This document shows positions 1 through 6,769 of a DNA stretch of 15,280 nt, piece by piece. The number at the start of each line of letters is the position of its first letter. Position 1 is the first letter of the stretch. Source of the stretch: Oscillospiraceae bacterium. GTDB taxonomy: Bacteria > Bacillota > Clostridia > Oscillospirales > Acutalibacteraceae. Where the stretch lies: the NCBI GenBank assembly GCA_019422905.1, contig JAHZCM010000013.1:1-15280 (forward strand), read 5' to 3'. The position numbers and the translations under genes are program-made. The notes under the pieces were generated by a model. It was not told where the DNA came from. It did no database searches and saw only the letters and a list, made by a program, of their open reading frames with translations.

Positions 1-942
1 GTCGTCGGCAATATGCCGTTCGAGGAAGCGCTCAAGTACTTCAAGTCTCTGGGCATCCAGATGGTGGAAATCGGCTGTGGCGGCTATCCGGGCAAGGATC
101 ACTGCGATCCGGATGTTCTGCTGAACGACGAGGAGAAATTCAACGCGTGGAAAGCGCTCATCGAAAAGTATGACATGGAGGTTAGCGCATTCTCCTGCCA
201 CGGCAACCCGGTTCACCCGAACAAGCAGATTGCGGCGGAGTTCGACAAGGCGATGCACGACGCGGTCCTCATGGCTGAGAAATACGGCATCCATCAGATC
301 AACTGCTTCTCCGGCTGCCCCGGCGACAGCGAGACCTCGCAGTACCCGAACTGGGTTACGTGCCCATGGCCGAACGATTTCGGCGAGATCCTCGAATATC
401 AGTGGAAGGTTCTCATCGACTACTGGAAGGGCTTCGTCGAATTTGCCAAGGCGCACGGCGTCGATAAGATCGCGCTCGAGCTGCACCCGGGCTTCTGCGT
501 CTATAATACCCAGACGCTGATGAAGCTGCGCGAGGCGGTCGGCCCCGAAATCGGCGCGAACTTCGACCCGTCCCACCTGATTTGGCAGGGTATGGATCCG
601 GTCACGGTCATCCGCGAGATGGGCGACGCGATCTTCCACGTACATGCGAAGGACACCCGCATCGACAGAGCGAACACCGCGAAGAACGGCGTGCTCGACA
701 CCAAGAGCTATGCGGACGAAATCAACCGCTCATGGATCTTCCGCAGCGTGGGCTACGGCAACGACGCGCTCTATTGGAAAGACATCATCAGCGCGCTGAG
801 AATGGTCGGCTACGACTACGCGATCAGCATCGAGCATGAGGACAGCCTCATGAGCAAGAACGAGGGCCTTGTCAAGGCTGTGGAGATGCTCAAGTCCGTC
901 GTTGTTTTCGAGCCGAAGATGACGGATCTGCGCTGGGTGTGA
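1..942 (+). CDS. Sugar phosphate isomerase/epimerase, TIM-barrel (5' partial)
   Basis: This is a cytoplasmic TIM-barrel enzyme of the xylose isomerase-like / AP endonuclease 2 superfamily, whose members isomerise, epimerise or dehydrate sugars using a divalent metal. The frame is open to the left edge (codons read V-V-G-N before the first Met at 13), and family members carry a short first beta strand before the FEEAL helix, so about 10-20 N-terminal residues are probably outside the window. Counting from Met13, the probable metal ligands are Glu156 (ALELHPG), Asp185 (NFDPSHL), His211 (HVHAKD) and Glu274 (SIEHED), one per barrel strand in the usual order. The GGYPG motif near the N-terminus is typical of long (about 310-320 residue) members found beside Gfo/Idh dehydrogenases. 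A hairpin and an importer operon follow. The substrate cannot be read from the sequence; the family call is firm. Confidence 0.88.
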   Translation, partial: VVGNMPFEEALKYFKSLGIQMVEIGCGGYPGKDHCDPDVLLNDEEKFNAWKALIEKYDMEVSAFSCHGNPVHPNKQIAAEFDKAMHDAVLMAEKYGIHQINCFSGCPGDSETSQYPNWVTCPWPNDFGEILEYQWKVLIDYWKGFVEFAKAHGVDKIALELHPGFCVYNTQTLMKLREAVGPEIGANFDPSHLIWQGMDPVTVIREMGDAIFHVHAKDTRIDRANTAKNGVLDTKSYADEINRSWIFRSVGYGNDALYWKDIISALRMVGYDYAISIEHEDSLMSKNEGLVKAVEMLKSVVVFEPKMTDLRWV

Positions 943-976
943 TCTTTTAGCCCTTTAAATTGAAATTCGGTTTTTT

Positions 977-1020
977 GCGGACCTTCGGAATGTTTTTGTT
1001 CCGAAGGTCCGCATTATTTC
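977..1020 (+). terminator. Hairpin terminator after the TIM-barrel gene
   Basis: Arms 977-990 and 999-1012 form a perfect 14-bp stem around an 8-nt loop, starting 35 bases after the stop codon. The tail (ATTATTTC) is only moderately T-rich, so termination could be incomplete. It separates the isomerase gene from the importer promoter. Confidence 0.75.
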
Positions 1021-1080
1021 GGCCCGAAAAATATCGGCGATCGCAAAATAGTGGAATTTTCATCAATATACTTAAACAAT

Positions 1081-1110
1081 TTGTATTGTGGAAGGGGTTC
1101 CACAATACAA
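1081..1110. repeat. 13-bp perfect inverted repeat with GGGG centre
   Basis: Arms 1081-1093 (TTGTATTGTGGAA) and 1098-1110 are exact reverse complements separated by GGGG. It lies about 80 bases upstream of the -35 box of the binding-protein promoter, has no T-tract after it, and sits in AT-rich non-coding DNA. It could be an operator or activator site, or an RNA hairpin if a transcript passes through from the left. The arms share the TTGTA/TACAA word repeated through this region. Confidence 0.6.
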
Positions 1111-1187
1111 TACAACTTAATTTTGTACAAACCGTCTTCTTTTTGAGAATTTTACAGAATCAATTTGGAGAAAATTATAAAAGGGGC

Positions 1188-1216
1188 TTTACAAATTGTA
1201 AACCGCGTGTTAAAAT
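1188..1216 (+). promoter_or_regulatory. Sigma-A promoter of the ABC importer
   Basis: TTTACA at 1188-1193, a 17-base spacer and TAAAAT at 1211-1216 match the sigma-A consensus at five of six positions in each box. The expected start of transcription is near 1223, giving a leader of about 120 bases. The -35 box is the left half of a 7-1-7 dyad, TTTACAA-N-TTGTAAA (1188-1202), which could hold a regulator. A second, weaker candidate is TTTACA at 1151-1156 with TTATAA at 1175-1180. Confidence 0.72.
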
Positions 1217-1240
1217 GTAAACATCAAACACAAGTACCCG

Positions 1241-1320
1241 CAAAGAGAGCGTTCTCTTTGTGTATTCTGCATTTGCAGAATACAATGGAAACTTGTATAG
1301 AATTTGCGTGCTTTGCACGC
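1241..1320 (+). promoter_or_regulatory. Leader with three successive stem-loops
   Basis: Three perfect hairpins lie in the predicted 5' leader of the binding-protein gene: 1241-1248/1253-1260 (8 bp, loop GCGT), 1261-1270/1275-1284 (10 bp, loop ATTT, directly abutting the first), and 1306-1311/1315-1320 (6 bp, loop TTT). The ribosome site AAGGGGG (1332-1338) and ATG (1346) follow. No known riboswitch consensus was recognised. The structures could stabilise the mRNA or tune translation. Confidence 0.5.
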
Positions 1321-1345
1321 ACAAATATTTTAAGGGGGAAATACC

Positions 1346-3202
1346 ATGAGCAAGAAAATTATTGCGGCGCTTCTCGCGCTGGCAATGACTGTCAGTCTGG
1401 CAGCTTGCGGCGACGGCGGCAGCTCTTCCAGCGCGGAAGACTCCTCCAAGCAGGAAAGCTCCGCGACAGAAAGCTCCGCGACAGAAAGCTCCACAGACGA
1501 GGGCGGCTCCGAGGGAGGCAGCTCTGTTGACGCTACAGGAGACTGGATCCCGGCGGCAGACCACGAGGACGACGCGACTCCGGGCGAAACCGACGACCGT
1601 GCGTTCAAGAAGTTTGACCATGTAGTTGAAATCACTTTCGGCCAGCAGGTCGACCCGGTTGACACCACGCTGCCGGAGGGCGACTCTGTCGACAACAACC
1701 AGTACACAAGATATCTCGAAGAGAACTACAACATCAAGTATGTCTGTGAGTGGACGGCAGGCAATACCTCCGACTTCCAGCAGAAGCTCTCTTTGGCTAT
1801 CGCTTCCGCTTCCCTGCCGAACAGCGTAATCGCGCCGAACAGAAACTATCTGGTTCAGGCTGCGCGCGCAGACCTCCTTGCAGATCTCTGGCCGGCATTC
1901 AACGGCTACGACTCCAAGCAGGTGAAGGAAATTGTCGAGACAACGGGCACCGACGGCGATTATCGCGCGATCAGCAACTGCACAGTTGACGGTACCTTCT
2001 GCGCGCTGCCGAACATCACGGTTGATACCGACGGCGTTTACATCTACTTTATCCGCCAGGATTGGCTCGACGAGTTGGGCATCGATGTTCCGGAGACCTA
2101 CGATGAGCTCGAAGAGGCTGCGAAGGCCTTCATGGAGGCCGGCTATTCCCCGGACTATGCGATCGCAGGCATTGACAACGGCGGCAGAACATACTCCAAC
2201 TTCCTGAATTCCTCCAACAACGGCTACGGCTTTGACGCTGTCTATCAGGCGTTCAACGCTACGCCGGGTTACTTCCTCAAAGACGAGAACGGCGATATTT
2301 ACTGGGGCACAACAACCGACGAAATGAAAGCAGCTGTCACCGAGCTGGCCGAGTGGTATGAAGAAGGCCTTATCAATCCGGAAATTGGCGTTACGACAAA
2401 TGGCGATAATGCGAACAACGTCAAGAATGGCACCTGCGGTATCTTTATGGGTCCGTGGTGGCTTCTCGGCTACGGCAACGGCGATTCTTTCAAAAACGAT
2501 GATACTGCGGACTGGCAGGCATATCCGCTTTACACCAACGACGGCGAGTGGAACATTCACATGAAGGACGTTGGCACAACCTACACCATGCTCTCCAAGG
2601 ACTGCACAGAGGAGCAGCTTGAGGCGGCTGTCGTAGCGAACAACATCCTCGTCCGCGATGAGTCCATCTTCGATACGTCCGTTGCAATCGGCTGGTATCC
2701 GCAGCGTAACGTTATCGCGGCGGCCGATGAGTGCGAATATGAATATGAAGCTCTGATGAGCATTCTCAAGGGCGAAGCAACCGTCGAGGACTACCAGATC
2801 GGCGGCGAAAAGTACACCACGCTGTATAAGAATCTGGCGAACGACGCGGCTACGCTTGCCGAGGTTATTTCCGAGGACTATGATCCGTCTGAAATCCTCC
2901 ATGTCACAGACTGCGACGTCATGACGAATAACGGCCAGTTCAACCGCTTCTATGCGATTCTGGTCGGTGACCGTCCGTATGCGACGATTGAGCCGGACAA
3001 CAAGATCTACTCTGAGGTTTACTACACGCTCGACGGTATGGATCAGTACTGGACGCAGGTTTCCGATCTTGAGGATCAGACCATTCTCCAGATGATCACC
3101 GGCAAGAAGAGCCTTGACGAGTGGGATCAGTTCTGTGCTGACTGGCATGCACAGGGCGGCGACAAGCTCATTGAGATCGTTGAGGAGTTCCTCGCAGGCT
3201 AA
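1346..3202 (+). CDS. Extracellular sugar-binding lipoprotein of an ABC importer (LplA-like)
   Basis: This is the solute-binding protein of the carbohydrate importer completed by the next two genes, anchored by lipid to the outer face of the membrane. Residues 1-21 are a lipoprotein signal peptide: KK, a hydrophobic core, and the lipobox LAAC with Cys21 as the lipid-modified residue. Residues 22 to about 66 form a Ser/Glu/Gly-rich flexible linker with an imperfect ESSAT repeat. The rest is a family-1 solute-binding fold of the LplA/YtcQ type; at 618 residues it is at the long end of the family. The start is fixed by AAGGGGG seven bases upstream and by the signal peptide. Expression is likely controlled by the promoter at 1188-1216. 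The hairpin just after the stop suggests it is made in excess over the permeases. The sugar bound is unknown; complex plant polysaccharide fragments are typical for this family. Confidence 0.92.
   Translation: MSKKIIAALLALAMTVSLAACGDGGSSSSAEDSSKQESSATESSATESSTDEGGSEGGSSVDATGDWIPAADHEDDATPGETDDRAFKKFDHVVEITFGQQVDPVDTTLPEGDSVDNNQYTRYLEENYNIKYVCEWTAGNTSDFQQKLSLAIASASLPNSVIAPNRNYLVQAARADLLADLWPAFNGYDSKQVKEIVETTGTDGDYRAISNCTVDGTFCALPNITVDTDGVYIYFIRQDWLDELGIDVPETYDELEEAAKAFMEAGYSPDYAIAGIDNGGRTYSNFLNSSNNGYGFDAVYQAFNATPGYFLKDENGDIYWGTTTDEMKAAVTELAEWYEEGLINPEIGVTTNGDNANNVKNGTCGIFMGPWWLLGYGNGDSFKNDDTADWQAYPLYTNDGEWNIHMKDVGTTYTMLSKDCTEEQLEAAVVANNILVRDESIFDTSVAIGWYPQRNVIAAADECEYEYEALMSILKGEATVEDYQIGGEKYTTLYKNLANDAATLAEVISEDYDPSEILHVTDCDVMTNNGQFNRFYAILVGDRPYATIEPDNKIYSEVYYTLDGMDQYWTQVSDLEDQTILQMITGKKSLDEWDQFCADWHAQGGDKLIEIVEEFLAG
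1454..1492 (+). repeat. 15-nt tandem repeat in the lipoprotein linker
   Basis: GAAAGCTCCGCGACA occurs at 1454-1468 and again, identically, at 1469-1483; a third partial copy (nine matching bases) begins at 1484. It encodes the repeated ESSAT linker unit. The unit is a whole number of codons, so slippage would change linker length without breaking the frame. Confidence 0.85.
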
Positions 3203-3235
3203 TAGTTAAAGCTGAGGTTTTGTAAAAAACCACGG

Positions 3236-3276
3236 TGAGGGCGCGGGCCACCAAGCCCAGCGCCCTCATTATTTTT
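3236..3276 (+). terminator. Intercistronic hairpin between binding protein and permease
   Basis: 3236-3244 (TGAGGGCGC) pairs with 3260-3268, and GGGC 3245-3248 with GCCC 3255-3258, leaving a one-base bulge and a 6-nt loop. TTATTTTT follows. It has the form of a Rho-independent terminator but lies inside an operon, 33 bases after the binding-protein stop. No separate promoter is visible before the permease, so it probably works as a partial terminator or as a 3' stabiliser of the binding-protein mRNA. Confidence 0.75.
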
Positions 3277-3301
3277 ACAAACAGACAAAGGAGGACTTGA
3301 T

Positions 3302-4210
3302 TTGGAAAAAACCAAAACCAGAAAGAGCTTGCCAACCTGGTTTCATTATTCGCTGATGTGCCTGCCCGGCTATATCTGGCTCTTTATGTTTTCTATTGTG
3401 CCGATGGTCGGTATTGTCATGGCTTTCCAGAGCTTCAACCCCAGCAAGGGCTGGTTTGGATCAGATTGGGTAGGCCTTGAGAATTTTGAATTCCTGTGGA
3501 CCATCCCGGACGCAAAGCGCGCCTTGTGGAACACGCTCGTCATTGCAATTTCCAAGGTTATTCTGAATATTATTATTCCGATGGTTTTCGCACTGCTGCT
3601 CAACGAAATTCAGAATATGAAATTTAAAAAGGGCGTGCAGACGATCGTTTATCTCCCGCACTTTATTTCGTGGGTCCTGCTCGGCAACATTATCACCAAC
3701 ATGCTTGGCACGAAGGGCATCCTGAATACGGTTCTTGCGGCGCTCGGGCATGAGCCGGTCATGCTGATGACGGAGCCGTCCACGTTCCAGGGTCTTCTGG
3801 TCGGCACAGACGTATGGAAAGAATTCGGTTACAACGCGGTGATCTATCTCGCGGCGCTGACCGGCATCGATCTGAGCCTCTATGAGGCGGCGGCGATCGA
3901 CGGCGCGAACCGCTGGCAGTCCACATGGCATATTACGTTGCCGGGCCTTATCCCGACGGTTGTCCTGCTGACGACGCTCGCCATGGGCAACGTTCTGAAT
4001 GCGGGCTTTGATCAGGTGTTCAATATGTACAATCAGATGGTTATCGAGACGGCGGATATCATCGATACATATGTCTACAGACTCGGTATTGTCAAGCTCC
4101 AGTTCTCGCTTTCCACGGCGGCCGGCCTGTTCAAATCCGTGGTCAGCTTTGTGCTTGTTGTCACCTCGTATGCTCTGGCATATAAGTTTGCTGATTACAC
4201 CATTTTCTGA
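3302..4210 (+). CDS. Sugar ABC transporter permease, MalF/LplB type
   Basis: This is the first membrane subunit of a CUT1-family carbohydrate importer. It is a multi-pass protein with hydrophobic segments starting near residues 15-40 and continuing through the chain. The cytoplasmic EAA loop that docks on the ATPase is clear at about residues 194-215 (EAAAIDGANRWQ, then LPGLIP). The start is TTG at 3302, seven bases after a full AAAGGAGG site (3287-3294); the weaker TTG codon with a strong ribosome site is notable. Its 302-residue length is normal for LplB/YteP proteins. The second permease begins 17 bases after its stop. No ATP-binding subunit is encoded here; in related Firmicutes systems a shared MsmX-type ATPase encoded elsewhere energises several importers. 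Confidence 0.93.
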   Translation: MEKTKTRKSLPTWFHYSLMCLPGYIWLFMFSIVPMVGIVMAFQSFNPSKGWFGSDWVGLENFEFLWTIPDAKRALWNTLVIAISKVILNIIIPMVFALLLNEIQNMKFKKGVQTIVYLPHFISWVLLGNIITNMLGTKGILNTVLAALGHEPVMLMTEPSTFQGLLVGTDVWKEFGYNAVIYLAALTGIDLSLYEAAAIDGANRWQSTWHITLPGLIPTVVLLTTLAMGNVLNAGFDQVFNMYNQMVIETADIIDTYVYRLGIVKLQFSLSTAAGLFKSVVSFVLVVTSYALAYKFADYTIF

Positions 4211-4227
4211 GAGAGGAGAGATTTTTT

Positions 4228-5115
4228 ATGGTTGAAACCAAAACCTTTGGTTCAAGAGTATTCAAGGTCATAAATTACATCATCCTCACGATTCTGGCAA
4301 TCAGCTGCCTGTATCCGCTGTGGTATGAGCTTTGCATGTCCCTTTCCAATAAGCTGGCGGCGGACGGCGGCCTGGTCACGCTGTATCCCATCGGCTTCAA
4401 CTTCAAATCGTATGAACTGATTATGGGCGACGAGGCGTTCTGGAATTCCTTTATGATTTCCGTGGGCCGCGTTGTGCTCGGCACAATCTGGACGATGGTG
4501 GTCATCATCATGATGGCCTATCCGCTTTCCAAGACCTCGAAGCAATATAAGCCCAGAACGGTCCTCATGTGGATTCTCGTATTTTGCATGCTGTTCAACG
4601 GCGGTACAATCCCGTGGTTCATCACGGTTAAGCAGTACGGCCTGCTGGACAATTTCGCGGCGCTGATTTTCGCCGGCTCCGTTCCGGTCTTTAACGTCCT
4701 GCTGCTGATGAACTTCTTCCGCAATCTGCCCGCGGATATCGAGGAGGCCGCCCTTGTGGACGGCGCCGGCCCGTGGCGCATCCTGTGGCAGATCATTGTG
4801 CCATGTTCCGTTCCGGTTATTGCGACGGTTGTCCTGTTTACCTCCGTCGGTTATTGGAACGAGTATTTCCAGGGTCTGGTTCTGATGAATAAGGAATCGA
4901 ACTATCCGCTGCAGACCTACATCCGCCAGATTACGGTGCAGATCCCGGTCGGCGTTACGCTGACGACCGAGCAGTATCAGCAGCTCGCGCAGAACTCCAA
5001 CAAGGCGCTCGAGGCTGCGAAGGTGTTCATTGCGATGATCCCGATGCTGATCGTCTATCCTTTCCTACAGAAATATTTCGTTTCCGGTATTACGCTCGGC
5101 GCCGTCAAGGGCTGA
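4228..5115 (+). CDS. Sugar ABC transporter permease, MalG/LplC type
   Basis: This is the second membrane subunit of the importer. It starts with a short cytoplasmic tail (VETKTFGSRVFK) and a first transmembrane helix at about residues 14-34 ending in the CLYPLWYEL motif typical of LplC/YtcP proteins. The EAA loop lies at about residues 172-192 (EEAALVDGAGPWRILWQ, then IVP). The protein ends in FVSGITLGAVKG, the usual C-terminus of this subfamily, so it is complete at 295 residues. AGGAG lies nine bases before the ATG. The last 11 bases overlap the 3' end of the convergent flippase gene, and the operon terminator lies just beyond the stop inside that gene. Confidence 0.93.
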   Translation: MVETKTFGSRVFKVINYIILTILAISCLYPLWYELCMSLSNKLAADGGLVTLYPIGFNFKSYELIMGDEAFWNSFMISVGRVVLGTIWTMVVIIMMAYPLSKTSKQYKPRTVLMWILVFCMLFNGGTIPWFITVKQYGLLDNFAALIFAGSVPVFNVLLLMNFFRNLPADIEEAALVDGAGPWRILWQIIVPCSVPVIATVVLFTSVGYWNEYFQGLVLMNKESNYPLQTYIRQITVQIPVGVTLTTEQYQQLAQNSNKALEAAKVFIAMIPMLIVYPFLQKYFVSGITLGAVKG

Positions 5116-6667
5116 TCGTATTTTCTGCGGGCGATTCGGCTGCCTCTCCGGAGGCAGCCGTTTTTCTGCTTTCAGCCCACTTGAACAGCGCTTCGGAAAC
5201 GGTGTGCATGGAGAGAAAGAACACGGCGGACAGCGCGGCCTGCAGCAGCACCAGCGGAATGCCGGAAAGCGTTACCCCGGAGAGAAAGGCCTGTGCGATG
5301 CCTGCGGAGAAAAGCGCGAAAAGCGCGGGCAGTACGGCGTTGCGCACGACGCGGATACGGACCTGTGCGACCTTCAAAAGCCGGCGCACGCTCATCATCG
5401 CATTGAAAATCGAGGAAAAAAAGAGAATGGCAATGTAAGCCTGCATGCCGAAAAAGCGCATCAGGCAGAGGATCAGGACTACGCGGATCAGGGAATCCGT
5501 GAAATTGTATTTCATCGAATTGAACTGCTCGTCGAGCCCTTTTAAGAGACTGTCCACGACGACGTCGAGATAGAGAAGCGGCACAAGCGGCGCGAGGATT
5601 TTCAGATAGCCGCCGGCCTCTGTGCTCTGGTAAAAAGCCGCGCCCCAGTCCCCGTCGAAAATGAAAAATATGGCGGCGCAGAATACCCCGAACTGCAGCG
5701 CCGCGCCCACGGCTCTTTCCGTAATGTGCGCAACCGCCCGCCGGTGCTTCTGCTCGAATTCACGGGCGATTTTCGGGATCAAAAGCGATGCGAAGGAGGA
5801 GAGAAACGAGGACGGAAAATAAAGCATGGGCATCGCCATGCCCTGCAGAAGGCCGTAGGCCGCCATGGAGCTTGCCCCATTCAGCCCGGCGCGCTGCAGC
5901 TCGCGCGGGATCAGCAGGTTTTCCACCGTGGAAAGCAGGCTGCGCGCCGCGCTGGAAAGCGTGCACGGCACCGCGATATGAAACATGCCGTGCAGCACGC
6001 CACGGCTTGGCTCCGCCTTTTTCGGCGTGTTTCGCCGCAGGCTCCGCCGGTAAGCGACCCAGCCGGTGAGAAAAGAGACGGCTTCGCCGAAGGTGGAGGC
6101 GAGCATCGCCGCAAAGCAGGCAGCCTCGATGCTCTGCGGCGCAAAGTACCAGAACAGGGCGACCGCCGAGAGGATTGTCAGCACCTGCTCCACGGCGTCG
6201 CTGAGCGCGGTGGAGGGCGATTCGTCCACTGCGAGAAAATACCCCTTCATGCAGGTGCACAGCGACATAAAGGGCAGGCCCAGCGCCAGAATGCGCAGGC
6301 TTGGCGCCGCACCCGCATGCCCGAGAATTTTGGCCGCCGCGAAATCCGAAAAGAGGAGAAGCAGCGTCGCGATGGTGCAGCTTACGGTCAGGCAGAACAG
6401 AAAGCATTTTGTGACGACCGAGCGGACGGTACCCCGCCGGTTCGCGGCGATAGCCGCCGTAACCATGCGCGTAACCGCCAGGCTGATGCCCGAGGTGGAA
6501 AGCGTGACCGCCAGCATAAAGACGGAAAAAATGAGCTGGTAAAGCCCCATGCCCTCCGCGCCGATTTTGGAGGACAGATAGGAGCGGTAGCCGATATTCG
6601 TAACGCGCAGAAACAGGGAAAAGGCGGTGAGCAGGATGCCCTGCATCCAGAATTTTTGCTTTGTCAT
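5105..6667 (-). CDS. SpoVB-like lipid/polysaccharide flippase (MVF/MOP superfamily)
   Basis: This is a multi-pass membrane protein of the MOP exporter superfamily, the group holding SpoVB, MurJ and Wzx, which move lipid-linked cell-wall or polysaccharide precursors across the membrane. The 520-residue length, the opening FWMQGILLTAFSLFLRVTNI, the motif GAEGMGLYQLIFSVFMLAVT and many hydrophobic helices match the stage V sporulation protein B / polysaccharide biosynthesis group in Clostridia. A soluble Glu/Ser-rich tail ends the chain. The start ATG has GGAGG four bases upstream on the - strand. It is divergent from prmA and convergent with the importer operon, so it is probably monocistronic. 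Its last residues are written across the importer terminator hairpin. A role in spore cortex versus general cell-wall synthesis cannot be decided here. Confidence 0.88.
   Translation of the reverse strand: MTKQKFWMQGILLTAFSLFLRVTNIGYRSYLSSKIGAEGMGLYQLIFSVFMLAVTLSTSGISLAVTRMVTAAIAANRRGTVRSVVTKCFLFCLTVSCTIATLLLLFSDFAAAKILGHAGAAPSLRILALGLPFMSLCTCMKGYFLAVDESPSTALSDAVEQVLTILSAVALFWYFAPQSIEAACFAAMLASTFGEAVSFLTGWVAYRRSLRRNTPKKAEPSRGVLHGMFHIAVPCTLSSAARSLLSTVENLLIPRELQRAGLNGASSMAAYGLLQGMAMPMLYFPSSFLSSFASLLIPKIAREFEQKHRRAVAHITERAVGAALQFGVFCAAIFFIFDGDWGAAFYQSTEAGGYLKILAPLVPLLYLDVVVDSLLKGLDEQFNSMKYNFTDSLIRVVLILCLMRFFGMQAYIAILFFSSIFNAMMSVRRLLKVAQVRIRVVRNAVLPALFALFSAGIAQAFLSGVTLSGIPLVLLQAALSAVFFLSMHTVSEALFKWAESRKTAASGEAAESPAENTISP
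5137..5165 (+). terminator. Rho-independent terminator of the importer operon
   Basis: Arms 5137-5146 (CGGCTGCCTC) and 5151-5160 form a perfect 10-bp GC-rich stem with a TCCG loop, followed at once by TTTTT (5161-5165). It is 21 bases after the second permease stop. It lies wholly inside the C-terminal coding sequence of the convergent flippase gene, which ends at 5105. Confidence 0.93.
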
Positions 6668-6683
6668 AGGGCCTCCGGATAAG

Positions 6684-6718
6684 GCGGCGCAGGTTTGCCT
6701 TGCAAGTTCCTGCGCCGC
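6684..6718. repeat. Inverted repeat in the spoVB-prmA divergent region
   Basis: GCGGCGCAGG at 6684-6693 is the exact reverse complement of 6709-6718, with a 15-base centre that contains the palindrome CTTGCAAG (6699-6706). The -35 box of the prmA promoter (6700-6705) sits in the centre. On the - strand it is 16 bases before the flippase start codon and next to its ribosome site. It could be an operator shared by both genes or a hairpin in the flippase leader. Confidence 0.5.
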
Positions 6719-6728
6719 GTTGTATAAT
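6700..6728 (+). promoter_or_regulatory. Sigma-A promoter of prmA
   Basis: TTGCAA (6700-6705), a 17-base spacer and a perfect TATAAT (6723-6728). Transcription would start near 6735, leaving a short leader of about 35 bases before the prmA start. This is the only good promoter seen before the prmA-vanZ-M24-GNAT-HD run. A divergent flippase promoter was looked for on the - strand but only a weak one was found. Confidence 0.8.
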
Positions 6729-6769
6729 CAATTCACAGCTTGCATGAAAGAGACAGGAGCGTGGAAAAC

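Noticed and set aside
1175..3148. A 657-codon open frame on the - strand opposite the binding-protein gene.
   Set aside because: It is longer than the true gene but has no recognisable domain. The + strand has promoter, ribosome site, lipoprotein signal and family match; the antisense frame is open because of GC-biased codon use.
5726..6682. A 318-codon + strand frame opposite the flippase gene.
   Set aside because: The translation is rich in Arg, Gly, His and Gln with no domain or ribosome site, as expected of an antisense shadow of a membrane protein gene.
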